Shown here piece by piece: positions 1 to 7,560 of a stretch of DNA of 64,000 bases (position 1 is the stretch's first letter; each line of letters starts with the position of its first letter). Origin of the DNA: Pseudarthrobacter sp. BIM B-2242 (GTDB lineage: Bacteria; Actinomycetota; Actinomycetes; Actinomycetales; Micrococcaceae). The DNA lies in contig NZ_CP061721.1 of the NCBI RefSeq assembly GCF_014764445.1, positions 2,542,001-2,606,000 on the forward strand, in the 5' to 3' direction. The position numbers and the translations under genes were made by a program. The notes beneath the pieces are model-generated. The model was not told the DNA's origin, did not search any database, and saw only the letters and a list, made by a program, of their open reading frames with translations.

Positions 1-111
1 GGCGGCAGATGCGGCGTCAGCGAGGATCTTGGCGAACGTCGTTCCCCAAGAACCGGCCCCCAGAACGGCAACAGAACGGGCCGAGCCGGGACGGCTGCGG
101 TCAGCGGTCAC
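1..111 (-). CDS. gpsA: NAD(P)H-dependent glycerol-3-phosphate dehydrogenase, N-terminal part (cut by window edge)
   Basis: Only the first 37 codons are inside the window. They read VTADRSRPGSARS and then VAVLGAGSWGTTFAKILADA, the N-terminal Rossmann GxGxxG segment characteristic of GpsA, which reduces dihydroxyacetone phosphate to sn-glycerol-3-phosphate for phospholipid synthesis. The GTG start overlaps the TGA stop of plsC (GTGA at 108-111), so the two are probably translationally coupled. The pairing makes sense because PlsC acts later in the same phospholipid pathway. The rest of the gene lies to the left of the window. Confidence 0.9.
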   Translation of the reverse strand, partial: MTADRSRPGSARSVAVLGAGSWGTTFAKILADAASAA

Positions 112-875
112 GTGGGATCCGCCGCGTTGTCGGGCCGTTCCCGGTCAACGAACCGGCCATGCGTGGCCTGGTTGTGTTTTGACGGATCCCAGCGCTCAGC
201 CGGCGGCTCCTCGCCCCGGATTCCGGCCAGCAGCTCTGTGACGGCGTCCATGATGACCTCTGTGGCGGCTGTGAGGGTCGCCTTGTCCAGGTTTCCGCCC
301 ATAAAAGGAGTGAGGTCCACGGGTTCGCCCACCACCACGCGCGACGTTTTGCGCGGGAAAAGGTGGAACCGTTTGGCATAGCGCGGGAACACCTCGTGGG
401 CCCCCCAATGGGCGATGGGCACCACCGGAATACCCCCTTCGAGGGCAAGGCGTGCCGCCCCCGTGTGGCCCTTCATCGGCCAGAGGTCAGGATCCCGGGT
501 GAGTGTTCCCTCCGGATAGATAATGATGGCCCCGCCGTCGGCCACGATTTCCTGGGCGAGCTGCAGCGAGCGGTTCGCTCCCGCCGTCGAGCGTTCCACC
601 GGGATCTGGCGGGTGGCCCGCAGGATGGCACCCAGGACGGGCACCTTGAAAAGCCCGGCCTTGGCCAGGAAATGCGGAGCGCGCTTCTGGTTGTACAGCA
701 GGTGGCCCACAATGAGCGGGTCAATTTCGGTGCAATGGTTGGGCGCGGCGATGAAGCCGCCGGCCGGAAGGTTTTCCAGGCCGTCCCACTTTTTGTTCAT
801 CATGCCGTTAAGCAGCGTGCGCACTATGGCTGCCACCACCACGAACGTGGCCTGGCTCTTGGCCGTCTCCTTCAC
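108..875 (-). CDS. plsC: 1-acyl-sn-glycerol-3-phosphate acyltransferase (PlsC family)
   Basis: This is a 255-residue acyltransferase that probably makes phosphatidic acid from lysophosphatidic acid at the inner face of the membrane. The family motifs are clear: NH-x4-D at residues 46-52 (NHCTEID), VER at 93-95, PEGT at 121-124 and GIPVVPIA around 148-155. A hydrophobic stretch near residues 10-25 may dip into the membrane. The open frame extends upstream into murA, but a GTG at 873-875, ten bases after the murA stop and behind a G-rich stretch, gives the usual N-terminus (VKETAKS). It follows murA and overlaps gpsA by four bases. Its acyl substrate range cannot be told from sequence. Confidence 0.9.
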   Translation of the reverse strand: MKETAKSQATFVVVAAIVRTLLNGMMNKKWDGLENLPAGGFIAAPNHCTEIDPLIVGHLLYNQKRAPHFLAKAGLFKVPVLGAILRATRQIPVERSTAGANRSLQLAQEIVADGGAIIIYPEGTLTRDPDLWPMKGHTGAARLALEGGIPVVPIAHWGAHEVFPRYAKRFHLFPRKTSRVVVGEPVDLTPFMGGNLDKATLTAATEVIMDAVTELLAGIRGEEPPAERWDPSKHNQATHGRFVDRERPDNAADPT

Positions 876-885
876 GTGCCCCCCG

Positions 886-2211
886 CTACTTTGTTGAGGA
901 GATGTCGAAATCGGCGCCGAGGCCGGCCAGCTTTTCGGTGAACCGCTCATATCCGCGGTTGATGATGTCGATCCCGGTCACACGCGATGTACCAGTGGCG
1001 GCAAGCGCGGCAATGAGGTGGCTGAAGCCGCCACGCAGGTCGGGAACGTCGATGTCGGTGCCCTTGAGCTGGGTGGGGCCTGAGATGACGGCAGAGTGGA
1101 GGAAGTTCCGCTGGCCGAAGCGGCACGGAACGCTGCCCAGGCACTCACGGTGCACCTGGATGCTGGCGCCCATCCGGATGAGGGCGTCGGTGAAGCCGAA
1201 CCTGTTTTCGTACACGGTTTCGTGCACGATCGAGACGCCCTCGGCCTGCGTCAGGGCCACAACCAGGGGCTGCTGCCAGTCGGTCATGAAGCCCGGGTGC
1301 ACATCGGTTTCCAGGACGAGGGGGTTGAGCTTGCCGCCGCGGTGGTAGAAACGGATGCCGTCCTCGCCGATGTCCATGCCGCCGCCCACTTTGCGGTAGG
1401 TGTTCAGGAACGTCATCATGTCCCGCTGCGACGCACCCTCGACGAAGATGTCGCCCTTGGTGACGAGGGCAGCCGAGGCCCACGACGCCGATTCGTTGCG
1501 GTCCGAGAGGGCGCGGTGGTTGTAGCCGCCCAGGTCCTTGACGCCTTCGATACGGATGGTGCGGTCCGTCTGGACGCTGATGATGGCGCCCATCTTCTGC
1601 AGCACGGCGATGAGGTCAATAATCTCGGGCTCGGTTGCGGCGCCGGAAAGTTCGGTGATGCCCTCGGCGCGCGTGGCGCTCAGCAGCACCTGCTCCGTGG
1701 CACCCACCGACGGATACGGCAGGGAGATCTTGGCGCCCTGCAGGCCCCTCGGCGCGGAAATGTGGATGCCGCCCGGGCGCTTCTCGACGACGGCGCCGAA
1801 CTGGCGCAGCACGTTGAGGTGGTAATCGATGGGCCTGTCGCCGATCTTGCAGCCGCCAAGGTCCGGAATGAAGGCCTCACCGATCGCGTGGATCAGCGGC
1901 CCGCACAGCAGGATCGGGATCCGCGAATCGCCTGCATGGGCGTCGATCGCGGTACTCGGGGCCGTCTTGGCCGCCTTGGGGTCCAGGGTCAGATCACCGG
2001 TGACCGGATCCTTATCCACTGTCACCCCGTGCAGTTGCAGCAGGGAGGTGACAACCTCCACGTCCTTGATTTCCGGAACGTTCCGCAACACCGACGGTTG
2101 GTTGCCCAGCAACGCTGCCACCATCGCCTTCGGGACCAGGTTCTTGGCCCCCCGGACGCTGACGCGGCCTGTAAGCGGGACTCCGCCGCGGATTGTCAGA
2201 ACACTACTCAT
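886..2211 (-). CDS. murA: UDP-N-acetylglucosamine 1-carboxyvinyltransferase
   Basis: MurA transfers enolpyruvate from PEP to UDP-GlcNAc, the first committed cytoplasmic step of peptidoglycan synthesis. The 441-residue product has the duplicated EPSP-synthase-like fold; GAKN near residue 21 matches the conserved N-terminal Lys-Asn site. The catalytic loop reads LGGCKIGDRPIDYH with Cys121 at the fosfomycin-alkylated position. Mycobacteria have Asp there, so this enzyme is predicted to be fosfomycin-sensitive. It is slightly longer than the usual 420 residues. It is the first gene of a murA-plsC-gpsA run on the minus strand, separated by 215 bases from leuD. Confidence 0.95.
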   Translation of the reverse strand: MSSVLTIRGGVPLTGRVSVRGAKNLVPKAMVAALLGNQPSVLRNVPEIKDVEVVTSLLQLHGVTVDKDPVTGDLTLDPKAAKTAPSTAIDAHAGDSRIPILLCGPLIHAIGEAFIPDLGGCKIGDRPIDYHLNVLRQFGAVVEKRPGGIHISAPRGLQGAKISLPYPSVGATEQVLLSATRAEGITELSGAATEPEIIDLIAVLQKMGAIISVQTDRTIRIEGVKDLGGYNHRALSDRNESASWASAALVTKGDIFVEGASQRDMMTFLNTYRKVGGGMDIGEDGIRFYHRGGKLNPLVLETDVHPGFMTDWQQPLVVALTQAEGVSIVHETVYENRFGFTDALIRMGASIQVHRECLGSVPCRFGQRNFLHSAVISGPTQLKGTDIDVPDLRGGFSHLIAALAATGTSRVTGIDIINRGYERFTEKLAGLGADFDISSTK

Positions 2212-2349
2212 ATACCGGTTTCCTTACGATTTCTCGCCCCCAAATACTTGCAAAGGCTCCAGCTAAGCATAGGAGGTCGCGTTACCGAACCGAAATACGG
2301 CGTGCCCGGCGTGGTCGTTTTTCCGCCGTCGTGCCCGTTAACGACGGAA

Positions 2350-2414
2350 GCAACGCGGGGTCACTCCACGCCCGATAATTCGACGTTATCGGTCCTTACG
2401 TGACCCCGCGTTGC
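2350..2414. terminator. Nested inverted repeat between leuD and murA, probable leuD terminator
   Basis: Arms 2350-2364 (GCAACGCGGGGTCAC) and 2400-2414 are perfect 15-base inverted repeats. Inside them a second 7-base inverted repeat (CCGATAA at 2372-2378, TTATCGG at 2386-2392) could form its own stem. It starts 12 bases after the leuD stop codon, so it can end leuDC transcription, but no T-run follows the stem on the minus strand. Confidence 0.6.
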
Positions 2415-2426
2415 CCTGGCTGGCGC

Positions 2427-3029
2427 TTAGGACAGCCGGGCCGGAAGCGTCTTGGGCATAAAGGCCGGACGTGTGGCTTCAAAGGCGGTGATGTCCTCTT
2501 CGTGCTGGAGCGTGAGGCCGATATCGTCGAGGCCTTCGAGGAGCCGCCAGCGCGTGTAATCATCGATGTCGAACGGTGCCACGATGGTGCCGCAGCTGAC
2601 TGTCTTGGACACCAGGTCAACGGTTACCTCGGTGCCCGGGGCGTTCTCGAGTTCTTTCCAGATGAGCTCGATATCGTCCTGGGCGAGTTCGGCGGCCAGC
2701 AGGCCCTGCTTGCCGGAGTTGCCGCGGAAAATATCCGCAAACCGGGACGACAGGACCGTCTTGAAGCCGTAGTCCTTCAGGGCCCAGACGGCGTGCTCGC
2801 GGGAGGAGCCGGTGCCGAAGTCCGGGCCGGCCACCAGGACGGAACCGGCATTGAACGGGGCCTGGTTGAGGATAAAGGACGGGTCCTTGCGCCAGGCCGA
2901 GAAGAGCGCGTCTTCAAAGCCCGTCCGGGTGATCCGCTTCAGGTAAACGGCGGGGATGATCTGGTCCGTGTCAACGTTGCTCTGGCGCAGCGGGACGCCG
3001 ATGCCGGTGTGGGTGGTGAACTTTTCCAT
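2427..3029 (-). CDS. leuD: 3-isopropylmalate dehydratase small subunit
   Basis: LeuD is the swivel-domain subunit that pairs with LeuC to isomerise 2-isopropylmalate to 3-isopropylmalate in leucine synthesis. The 200-residue length is typical. The conserved segments [13 protein letters not shown] near the N-terminus and [17 protein letters not shown] in the middle are present. It starts nine bases after leuC, so the two form one operon giving equimolar subunits. A nested inverted repeat follows the stop codon. Regulation is probably through the TCTCA-N5-TGAGA site upstream of leuC. Confidence 0.97.
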   Translation of the reverse strand: MEKFTTHTGIGVPLRQSNVDTDQIIPAVYLKRITRTGFEDALFSAWRKDPSFILNQAPFNAGSVLVAGPDFGTGSSREHAVWALKDYGFKTVLSSRFADIFRGNSGKQGLLAAELAQDDIELIWKELENAPGTEVTVDLVSKTVSCGTIVAPFDIDDYTRWRLLEGLDDIGLTLQHEEDITAFEATRPAFMPKTLPARLS

Positions 3030-3038
3030 AACGGTCTC

Positions 3039-4493
3039 CTAGGCGGCGTCGGTGCGGATGGCGGCGGACTGGGGTGCCGGATCAAGGTCCGACGGCGAGC
3101 TCAGGGTTCCGCGGATGGCCGTGGCGGCTGCCACCACCGGCGACACGAGGTGCGTGCGGCCGCCCTTGCCCTGCCGGCCTTCGAAGTTGCGGTTCGACGT
3201 GGACGCGCAGCGCTCCCCCACTTCCAGCTGGTCCGGGTTCATGCCCAGGCACATGGAGCAGCCAGCAAAACGCCACTCCGCGCCGAAGTCCTTGAAGACC
3301 TTGTCCAGGCCCTCAGCTTCGGCTTCGAGCCGTACTCGGGCCGAACCGGGAACCACCAGCATCCGGATGTTCGGATCCTTCTGCCGGCCGCGGATGATGT
3401 CCGCAGCGGCCCGCAGGTCCTCCATGCGCGAGTTGGTGCAGGAACCCAGGAAGACGGTGTCCACCCGGATGTCCTTCATGGGCGTGCCCGCAGTCAGTCC
3501 CATGTACTGCAGGGCACGCTCCGCGGCAGCCTTGGCGTTTTCGTCGCCAAAATCTTCCGGTGACGGCACCGACGCAGAGAGCGACACGCCCTGGCCGGGG
3601 TTGGTCCCCCAGGTGACAAACGGCTCCAGTGTGTCGGCATCCAGGTCCACTTCGACGTCGAACGTCGCGTCGTCGTCGGTACGCAGCGTGTTCCAGTACT
3701 CGACGGCGGCATCCCAGTCCGCTCCCTGCGGAGCGTGCGGACGGCCGAACATGTAGTCGTAGGTGGTCTGGTCCGGGGCCACGAGGCCGGCGCGGGCGCC
3801 CGCCTCGATGGACATGTTGCAGATGGTCATCCGGGCTTCCATGGACAGCGCACGGATGGCGGAGCCGCGGTATTCCAGGACGTAGCCCTGCCCGCCGCCG
3901 GTGCCGATCTTGGCAATCACCGCAAGGATGATGTCCTTGGCGGTGACACCCGGACGCAGGGTGCCTTCAACGTTGATCGCCATGGTCTTGAACGGCTTCA
4001 GGGACAGCGTCTGGGTGGCCATGACGTGCTCCACCTCGGAGGTGCCGATGCCCATGGCCAGCGCCCCGAAGGCGCCGTGCGTGGAGGTGTGGGAGTCGCC
4101 GCAGACCACGGTCATGCCGGGCTGGGTCAGGCCAAGCTGAGGGCCCACGACATGCACGATGCCCTGCTCGGCATCACCCAGCGAATGCAGCCGGACGCCG
4201 AACTCCGTGCAGTTGTTGCGCAGCGTCTGGATCTGGGTGCGGCTGGTGAGATCGGCAATGGGCTTGTCGATGTCCAGAGTCGGAGTGTTGTGGTCCTCCG
4301 TGGCGATGGTGAGATCAGGGCGGCGCAGCTGCCGGCCGGCGAGGCGGAGGCCCTCGAATGCCTGCGGAGAGGTCACCTCATGGACGAGGTGGAGATCGAT
4401 GAAGAGAAGATCGGGCTGGGCATTGGCTCCCTCGCCGTCGCCTTTGCGCACCACGTGTGCGTCCCAGACTTTCTCGGCCAGTGTTTTTGCCAC
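3039..4493 (-). CDS. leuC: 3-isopropylmalate dehydratase large subunit
   Basis: LeuC is the aconitase-fold [4Fe-4S] subunit of isopropylmalate isomerase. The three cluster ligands are visible as Cys352 (LGSCTNSR) and Cys412/Cys415 (GCSMCLG). [20 protein letters not shown] at residues 131-150 is a family signature. The 484-residue length is normal. Translation starts at a GTG preceded by GGGAG six bases upstream. The gene is divergent from an IclR regulator across 116 bases that contain a palindromic operator candidate, as in Corynebacterium and Streptomyces where LtbR/NdgR controls leuCD. Confidence 0.97.
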   Translation of the reverse strand: MAKTLAEKVWDAHVVRKGDGEGANAQPDLLFIDLHLVHEVTSPQAFEGLRLAGRQLRRPDLTIATEDHNTPTLDIDKPIADLTSRTQIQTLRNNCTEFGVRLHSLGDAEQGIVHVVGPQLGLTQPGMTVVCGDSHTSTHGAFGALAMGIGTSEVEHVMATQTLSLKPFKTMAINVEGTLRPGVTAKDIILAVIAKIGTGGGQGYVLEYRGSAIRALSMEARMTICNMSIEAGARAGLVAPDQTTYDYMFGRPHAPQGADWDAAVEYWNTLRTDDDATFDVEVDLDADTLEPFVTWGTNPGQGVSLSASVPSPEDFGDENAKAAAERALQYMGLTAGTPMKDIRVDTVFLGSCTNSRMEDLRAAADIIRGRQKDPNIRMLVVPGSARVRLEAEAEGLDKVFKDFGAEWRFAGCSMCLGMNPDQLEVGERCASTSNRNFEGRQGKGGRTHLVSPVVAAATAIRGTLSSPSDLDPAPQSAAIRTDAA

Positions 4494-4579
4494 GGCCAGC
4501 TCCCTTCACTGCATGTTTTTGGCTGTTACGCTCCACTGAACCAGCAGGGCTGTGGAATATGCCACTCAAAAGATTTGCA

Positions 4580-4594
4580 TCTCAGATAATGAGA
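4580..4594. promoter_or_regulatory. Operator candidate TCTCA-N5-TGAGA between leuC and the IclR gene
   Basis: The sequence TCTCAGATAATGAGA has perfect 5-base arms around a 5-base centre. It overlaps GATAAT, a plausible -10 hexamer for the plus-strand IclR gene, and lies 86 bases upstream of the leuC start. The same pattern occurs before leuB (17033) and ilvD (31701), which argues that it is a binding site and not chance. Confidence 0.75.
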
Positions 4595-4609
4595 CGGCAA
4601 TATCATTAC

Positions 4610-5329
4610 ATGGACAATTCTAGTGGAGTCGGCGTCATTGATAAAGCGGCCCATGTGCTGGACGCATTGGAGGCCGGGCCCACCACCCTGGCGCAGCTGG
4701 TGGCGGCTACAGGACTGGCCCGGCCTACCGTCCACCGGCTTGCCCTGGCCCTGATCCACCACCGCTTGGTCAGCCGGGACATCCAGGGCAGGTTCGTCCT
4801 GGGCAGCCGCCTGGTGGAACTGGCTTCCGCTGCCGGCGAGGACCGGCTCATTGCTTCCGCCGGCCCCATCCTGATGCAGTTGCGTGATGCCACCGGAGAG
4901 AGCTCCCAGATCTTCCGCCGGCAGGGCGAGTGGCGCGTCTGCGTCGCCTCCGCCGAACGCCCCATCGGCCTGCGGGACACCATCCCGGTAGGTACCCAGC
5001 TGTCCATGAAGGCCGGCTCCGCCGCCCAGGTGCTGCTGGCCTGGGAAGACCATGACCGGCTCCTTGAGGGCCTGCAGGCCGCCCGCTTTACGCCCACCGT
5101 CCTGGCGGGCGTACGACGCCGGGGCTGGGGACAGAGCCTCGGCGAACGGGAGCCCGGGGTTGCGTCCGTCTCGGCCCCCGTCCGCGGACCGTCCGGCCGC
5201 GTCATTGCCGCGGTCTCGATCTCCGGGCCGATCGAACGCCTGACCCGCCAGCCCGGCCGGCTCCACGCTGAGGTGGTCTGCAACGCCGGACGGCTCCTGA
5301 CCGAGGCACTGCGTAAGAACAACGACTGA
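4610..5329 (+). CDS. ltbR: IclR-family regulator of leucine/branched-chain genes (LtbR/NdgR type)
   Basis: This 239-residue protein has an N-terminal winged helix-turn-helix at about residues 8-65 (TLAQLVAATGLARPTVHRL) and a C-terminal IclR effector domain. The frame is open further upstream into leuC, but ATG 4610 gives the normal N-terminus just after a -10-like GATAAT. Divergence from leuCD is the conserved actinobacterial context of LtbR (Corynebacterium) and NdgR (Streptomyces), which repress leuCD and related amino-acid genes. The palindrome between the genes recurs upstream of leuB and ilvD, suggesting autoregulation and a small branched-chain regulon. Its effector is not evident from sequence. 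Confidence 0.88.
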   Translation: MDNSSGVGVIDKAAHVLDALEAGPTTLAQLVAATGLARPTVHRLALALIHHRLVSRDIQGRFVLGSRLVELASAAGEDRLIASAGPILMQLRDATGESSQIFRRQGEWRVCVASAERPIGLRDTIPVGTQLSMKAGSAAQVLLAWEDHDRLLEGLQAARFTPTVLAGVRRRGWGQSLGEREPGVASVSAPVRGPSGRVIAAVSISGPIERLTRQPGRLHAEVVCNAGRLLTEALRKNND

Positions 5330-5389
5330 CACACTGCCATACGCGGCTGCAGCCGCCGGAAACCGGCACGCAGTGTCTAAGCTGGCGGC

Positions 5390-5929
5390 ATGAACAGCTA
5401 CGCAGTCTTCCTTCGCGGCATCAACGTGGGCGGGATCAACATCAAAATGGCGGAGCTCAAAGCCGCCCTCGCCGCTGCCGGATTTGAAGACGTCAGGACC
5501 CTGCTCGCCAGCGGCAATGTGGTGCTCACCAGCGACGACGGGCCGGCAGCGGTCAAACAGAAGTTCGAGAAATGCCTGCGCGACACCTTCGGCTATGACG
5601 CCTGGGTGGTTGTCCTGACCGCACAGCGCGTGGCCGAACTGGTAGAGGCCTGCCCGTATCCGGAGGACGACAAAACAACGCACACGTACATCACCCTGGC
5701 TTCGGACACCGCGAGGCTTGATGAACTGGACGCGGCCGGAGCAGCGCTGGACGGCACGGACCAGACGCGCCTGGGTCCGGAGGCCCTGGCGTGGCTGGCT
5801 CCGGTGGGCGGAACCCTGGACAGCCCCTTCAGCAAGGTCTCGGCCAAGCCGAAATTCAAGGCAAGCACCACCACCCGGAACCTCCGGACGCTGATCAAGG
5901 TCCGGGACGCCGCTGCCGCGGTGGCGTAG
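5390..5929 (+). CDS. DUF1697 family protein
   Basis: The 179-residue product begins MNSYAVFLRGINVGG and carries LLASGNVVLTS, both hallmarks of the DUF1697 family. The function of this family is unknown. No signal peptide or membrane segment is visible, so it is probably cytoplasmic. The C-terminus contains the conserved basic stretch KFKASTTTRNLRTL. It sits 60 bases after the IclR gene on the same strand and converges on the GTPase pair, so it may be read through from the IclR promoter; there is no functional link to leucine synthesis that I can see. Confidence 0.85.
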   Translation: MNSYAVFLRGINVGGINIKMAELKAALAAAGFEDVRTLLASGNVVLTSDDGPAAVKQKFEKCLRDTFGYDAWVVVLTAQRVAELVEACPYPEDDKTTHTYITLASDTARLDELDAAGAALDGTDQTRLGPEALAWLAPVGGTLDSPFSKVSAKPKFKASTTTRNLRTLIKVRDAAAAVA

Positions 5930-5943
5930 GCAGCCCCGGGTAC

Positions 5944-7560
5944 CTACCCGCCGCCGGCGGCCTTCAGCGCCGTATTGAAGGACCGGTGCCGGCTGATTTC
6001 CACTTCCACCGGCTCCACCACCAACGCTTGCGCCACGTCGCTTACGGCTGCCCTGAGCCGTTTCCGCGCCCTGGCCGCCCGGGATCTCGCCGCCCCCGCT
6101 CCGATGAATTTCCCCGCAAGCGCCAGGAGGATCCCCAGCGCCACTCCCCCGGCGATCATCAGGGTGGGTACAGGCCAGCCCTCCACCCGCGGCGCCTCCG
6201 GGACCGGCAGCTGGAGGTAAGCCAGCCCGGCCAGCACGCCCAGCCAGCCCAGCCCGCCCACCACCACGGCCAGCGCGAGCCACTGGACCACGTTGAACAC
6301 ACCCCACCACCACGACTTCCGGAACGTCATAAGGTCTGTCCCCGCAATGGCCTGGTCGAGCGCGTCCGGCAATGCTTCCCGTCCCTCACGGGCGGCGCCG
6401 CGGATCGCAGCCCGCCACGGCCCCGGAGCGCCGTCACTGGCGGCGTCGGCAAATTCCCTGACTGCAGCATCCGTCCGGGCACGTTCGGGGGCGCCTGCGG
6501 GCGGCAGCGAGGTGCGGTTCAGCCGGGACGGGGCGGAACTTTTCAGGTTGAGCCGGCGCAGCGGATCGGACCTGAACCGCAGAAGCCACCGGGTGGCCGG
6601 CCAGCCGGTGCGGCGCGTCGATTCCAGCCTGTAGGACGAGGCGACGGCTTCCACCACCAAGGGAACGTTGGCCGCCTTGGCCAGCTCGTCCGTAAGCCGC
6701 GACGTTGACCCCTGCCTGACTCCTGCTGCTTCCCCTGCGCCGGAGACGTCCTTGAGCTGTTGTGAGGCCCGTGAAACGTCCGCAGCAAGACGTTGCGAGA
6801 GGGCCTGCCGCTGCGTCACCACACTCCGGATGGCGCTGCGGACCTTGTCCACGCCCGCGCCGGTGAGGGCGGACGCGCCCAGGACCTGCACCGTGCCCAG
6901 TCCGTCGCGGGCAAGGATGCCCCTGAGGGACTCAAGCACCGGCTGGACGTCCCGCTCGGGCAGCCGGTCAATCTGGTTCAGCACCACCAGGGTCACTGCA
7001 CCGTGCGCGGCCATGGGCGTGAGGAAGTCGTTGTGCACAGCCGCGTCGGCGTATTTCTGCGGATCGAGCACCCAGACCAGGACATCGACCAGTCCGACCA
7101 TGCGCTCCACAATGGCGCGGTTGGCAGCCCTGGTGGAGTCGAAGTCCGGCAGGTCCAGCAGGATCAGGCCGGTACCCTCGTCCGCAAAGCCCGCGACCGG
7201 AACGGCATGGTGCCGGTTGCGAACCTCCAGCCAGTCCAGCAGCGGTTCGCTGCCGTCAGTGCCCCAGACACCGGCCAAAGGTTCCGATGTGGTGGGCCGC
7301 CGGGCCGCCGCCGTCGCGATTTCAGCGCCACTGACCGCGTTAAACAGTGACGATTTCCCGCTGCCGGTGGCACCAAAAAAGCCCACCACAGTGTGATCGG
7401 CGGAGAGCGATCGCCGGGAGGTGGCACGTTGGAGGAGCTGGAACACGTCCTCCAGGGCAGCATCCGGGAGGACGCCTTCTGCCAGCTCACGGGCGTCGTT
7501 GAGCGCGGCCAGTCTTCGGTCCAGCTGCGACGCTTCCCGGGCAGCCCCGTGGCGGCTCAC
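5944..7560 (-). CDS. Dynamin-like membrane GTPase, second of a tandem pair
   Basis: The 538-residue product has a G1/P-loop GATGSGKSS at residues 63-71, G3 DLPD at 136-139 and G4 NQID at 195-198, followed by a long helical region and a strongly hydrophobic hairpin. The first membrane part begins WWWGVFNVVQWLALAVVVGG and the second lies near IAGGVALGILLALAGKFIG. That layout of GTPase, helical middle and membrane paddle is typical of bacterial dynamin-like proteins. The GTG start overlaps the upstream stop (GTGA at 7557-7560), coupling it to a second related GTPase. A role in membrane remodelling or cell-division support, as for Streptomyces DynA/DynB, is an inference from architecture. Confidence 0.75.
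   Translation of the reverse strand: MSRHGAAREASQLDRRLAALNDARELAEGVLPDAALEDVFQLLQRATSRRSLSADHTVVGFFGATGSGKSSLFNAVSGAEIATAAARRPTTSEPLAGVWGTDGSEPLLDWLEVRNRHHAVPVAGFADEGTGLILLDLPDFDSTRAANRAIVERMVGLVDVLVWVLDPQKYADAAVHNDFLTPMAAHGAVTLVVLNQIDRLPERDVQPVLESLRGILARDGLGTVQVLGASALTGAGVDKVRSAIRSVVTQRQALSQRLAADVSRASQQLKDVSGAGEAAGVRQGSTSRLTDELAKAANVPLVVEAVASSYRLESTRRTGWPATRWLLRFRSDPLRRLNLKSSAPSRLNRTSLPPAGAPERARTDAAVREFADAASDGAPGPWRAAIRGAAREGREALPDALDQAIAGTDLMTFRKSWWWGVFNVVQWLALAVVVGGLGWLGVLAGLAYLQLPVPEAPRVEGWPVPTLMIAGGVALGILLALAGKFIGAGAARSRAARARKRLRAAVSDVAQALVVEPVEVEISRHRSFNTALKAAGGG

Noticed and set aside
1096..2403. A 435-codon open frame on the plus strand opposite murA
   Set aside because: It is a mirror of murA caused by high GC at third positions. 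Its product has no recognisable motif, and murA on the other strand is clear.
4526..6313. A 595-codon minus-strand frame opposite the IclR and DUF1697 genes
   Set aside because: It runs antisense through two well-supported genes and has glycine/arginine-rich shadow composition without domains.
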